DNA from: Planococcaceae bacterium UBA3370
GTDB taxonomy: Bacteria > Bacillota > Bacilli > Bacillales_A > Planococcaceae
DNA: 8,307 nt
Direction: 5' to 3'
Assembly: GCA_002360295.1 (NCBI GenBank)
Contig: DEQI01000158.1
Location: forward strand, 1 to 8,307
Position 1 is the stretch's first letter. Every line of letters starts with the position of its first letter. Below are positions 7,732-8,307 of the stretch, one piece after another. Made by a program: the position numbers and the translations under genes. The notes below the pieces were generated by a model that saw only the letters and a program-made list of their open reading frames with translations, was not told the DNA's origin and made no database searches.

Positions 7732-7769
7732 AAAAAGTAGTCGATCCTTAAAGAGGAGACTGCTTTTTT
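7732..7769 (+). terminator. Intrinsic terminator of the MCP gene
   Basis: AAAAAGTAGTC (7732-7742) pairs with GACTGCTTTTT (7758-7768) with one G-T wobble. An inner TCCT/AGGA pairing in the loop region extends it. A T run at 7764-7769 completes the signal. It starts 12 nt after the MCP stop. Confidence 0.9.
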
Positions 7770-7818
7770 ATTTATATAAGTTTGGTATGTTTAATTTAAT
7801 AGGTAATCTATAGATTGC

Positions 7819-7849
7819 TATAAACTTCTTAAAGTTTATAAGGTATAAT
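7819..7849. promoter_or_regulatory. Perfect dyad adjoining a TATAAT box
   Basis: TATAAACTT (7819-7827) and AAGTTTATA (7832-7840) are perfect 9-bp inverted copies separated by CTTA. A consensus -10, TATAAT, begins 4 nt later (7844-7849). A -35 17 nt upstream would be TAAACT (7821-7826), inside the dyad and weak. TTGCTA (7815-7820) is 23 nt away, too far for an ordinary promoter. This arrangement resembles an operator over a -35 region, or the dyad-in-long-spacer layout of MerR-type promoters. The DNA after it has no convincing ORF, so the target would be the rRNA transcript or a small RNA. Confidence 0.4.
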
Positions 7850-7973
7850 CAAAACTAAGTGAAAAAGCTTGATGCTAAGTCTTGATAAAGGTAATAGGGT
7901 TTTATTCTCGAGGAGAAAGAAATAATAGATTTCTTACAAGCTAAGTAAAATAATAATAATTTATTAAAAACAC

Positions 7974-8002
7974 TTGCACACTATAAAAATCTATGATAAA
8001 TT
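7974..8002 (+). promoter_or_regulatory. rRNA operon promoter P1
   Basis: TTGCAC (7974-7979) and TAAATT (7997-8002) are separated by 17 nt, with an extended -10 TG at 7994-7995. An A+T-rich tract lies directly upstream. Transcription would begin near 8009. The initial transcript contains a short inverted repeat, CGTCG (8009-8013) with CGACG (8025-8029). Confidence 0.65.
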
Positions 8003-8055
8003 ATTAAACGTCGCTGAAACACAACGACGAAAACAAAAAACTTTTAAAAAAGTTG

Positions 8056-8084
8056 TTGACTCGAAAGTATGTAAGTGATAAGAT
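8056..8084 (+). promoter_or_regulatory. rRNA operon promoter P2
   Basis: TTGACT (8056-8061) and TAAGAT (8079-8084) have a 17-nt spacer and an extended -10 TG at 8076-8077. An A+T palindrome (AACTTTT-AA-AAAAGTT) lies just before the -35. Downstream, TTGAGAT (8099-8105) and ATCTCAA (8115-8121) form a perfect 7-bp hairpin between P2 and P3; it has no T tail, so it is not a terminator. Confidence 0.75.
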
Positions 8085-8128
8085 AATAAAGTTGCTAATT
8101 GAGATGAATAGAAAATCTCAAAAAACAC

Positions 8129-8157
8129 TTGACAGAAACTTCGGTGGATGTTAAAAT
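8129..8157 (+). promoter_or_regulatory. rRNA operon promoter P3 (strongest)
   Basis: TTGACA (8129-8134) is a perfect -35, and TAAAAT (8152-8157) matches five of six -10 positions. The spacer is 17 nt and an extended -10 TG lies at 8149-8150. The start would be near 8164. Its -35 is 73 bp after that of P2, which is 82 bp after that of P1. Tandem strong promoters before 16S rRNA are typical of Bacillales rrn operons. Confidence 0.85.
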
Positions 8158-8163
8158 TAAAAA

Positions 8164-8307
8164 GATGTCGTTAAAAACAGCTAAAAGAATGAACCTTGAA
8201 AACTGAACAAGCAAAACGTTAATCAATAAAGTTTCATTTAATTACGAAACAAAATTTTGGACATCAAAATTGATGCCAGCAAATGTTTTTGTGTATCGAA
8301 TGCGAAA
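8164..8307 (+). ncRNA. 16S rRNA precursor leader (5' external spacer), partial
   Basis: This is the transcribed leader after P3. TGAACCTTGAAAACT (8190-8204) closely matches the Bacillus boxA antitermination element as I remember it (TGTTCTTTGAAAACT), which loads Nus factors on rRNA transcripts. Competing inverted repeats follow: GTTTC/GAAAC (8231-8250), AATTTTG/CAAAATT (8253-8271) and CATCAA/TTGATG (8262-8275). Part of this leader should pair with sequence after 16S to form the processing stem, but that partner lies outside. The conserved 16S 5' segment (GAGTTTGATCCTGG) does not appear before 8307. Confidence 0.7.

Larger units (their letters stand above)
7770..8307 (+). other. Non-coding rRNA operon control region (538 nt)
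   Basis: No convincing gene lies between the MCP terminator and the right edge. The region is very A+T rich. In order it holds a perfect dyad next to a TATAAT box (7819-7849), three tandem sigma-A promoters (7974-8157) and a transcribed leader with a boxA-like element. B. subtilis also has an rRNA operon after lysS, so the mature 16S gene is expected just beyond 8307. Stretches 7850-7970 contain the hexamer CTAAGT three times (7855, 7875, 7941), which I cannot interpret. The A+T-rich tract at 7947-7970, just before the first promoter, could act as an UP element. Confidence 0.8.

Noticed and set aside
7872..7925. 17-codon ORF with ATG upstream of the rRNA promoters
   Set aside because: There is no usable Shine-Dalgarno before it, and such short ORFs are expected by chance.
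8164..8307. Start of the mature 16S rRNA gene
   Set aside because: The conserved 16S 5' segment is absent up to the last base. Only the precursor leader is present.

Overview
The window looks like chromosomal DNA of an A+T-rich, low-GC Gram-positive bacterium of the order Bacillales. The gene order (pabC-folP-folB-folK-small HTH gene-dusB, then lysS, then an rRNA promoter region) is the one known from Bacillus subtilis, and the protein sequences are Bacillus-like. A Planococcaceae/Lysinibacillus-type host is plausible but is only an inference. Everything with support lies on the + strand.

Region 1 (1-3509) is the distal part of a folate operon. It holds the 3' part of aminodeoxychorismate lyase (pabC), then dihydropteroate synthase (folP), dihydroneopterin aldolase (folB) and HPPK (folK). 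A small XRE-type HTH protein (yazB-like) and a tRNA-dihydrouridine synthase (dusB) follow. Spacing is tight: a 3-nt gap, a 1-nt overlap, a 4-nt ATGA overlap, a 49-nt overlap and a 19-nt gap. This indicates one transcript, closed by a hairpin terminator at 3467-3509. PabC supplies p-aminobenzoate, FolB and FolK make the activated pterin, and FolP joins the two.

Region 2 (3510-5249) is lysS, class II lysyl-tRNA synthetase, with its own weak candidate promoter and a strong terminator.

Region 3 (5250-7769) is the accessory part, inserted between lysS and the rRNA operon. It holds an unrecognised 90-residue protein behind a sequence that matches the sigma-B hexamers, and a full-length transmembrane methyl-accepting chemotaxis protein (MCP). 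The gap between them has three terminator-like hairpins and a palindrome. The third hairpin lies between a good sigma-A-type promoter and the MCP ribosome binding site, which makes a short attenuation leader possible.

Region 4 (7770-8307) is an A+T-rich rRNA control region. It has a perfect 9-bp dyad next to a TATAAT box, three tandem sigma-A promoters about 75-80 bp apart, and a leader with a boxA-like element. The mature 16S rRNA should begin just beyond the right edge; its 5' end is not seen here.

Most of the window is conserved housekeeping DNA, and I see no defence system, CRISPR array, insertion sequence or biosynthetic cluster. The parts worth a second look are the orphan small protein, the MCP leader and the dyad upstream of the rRNA promoters.
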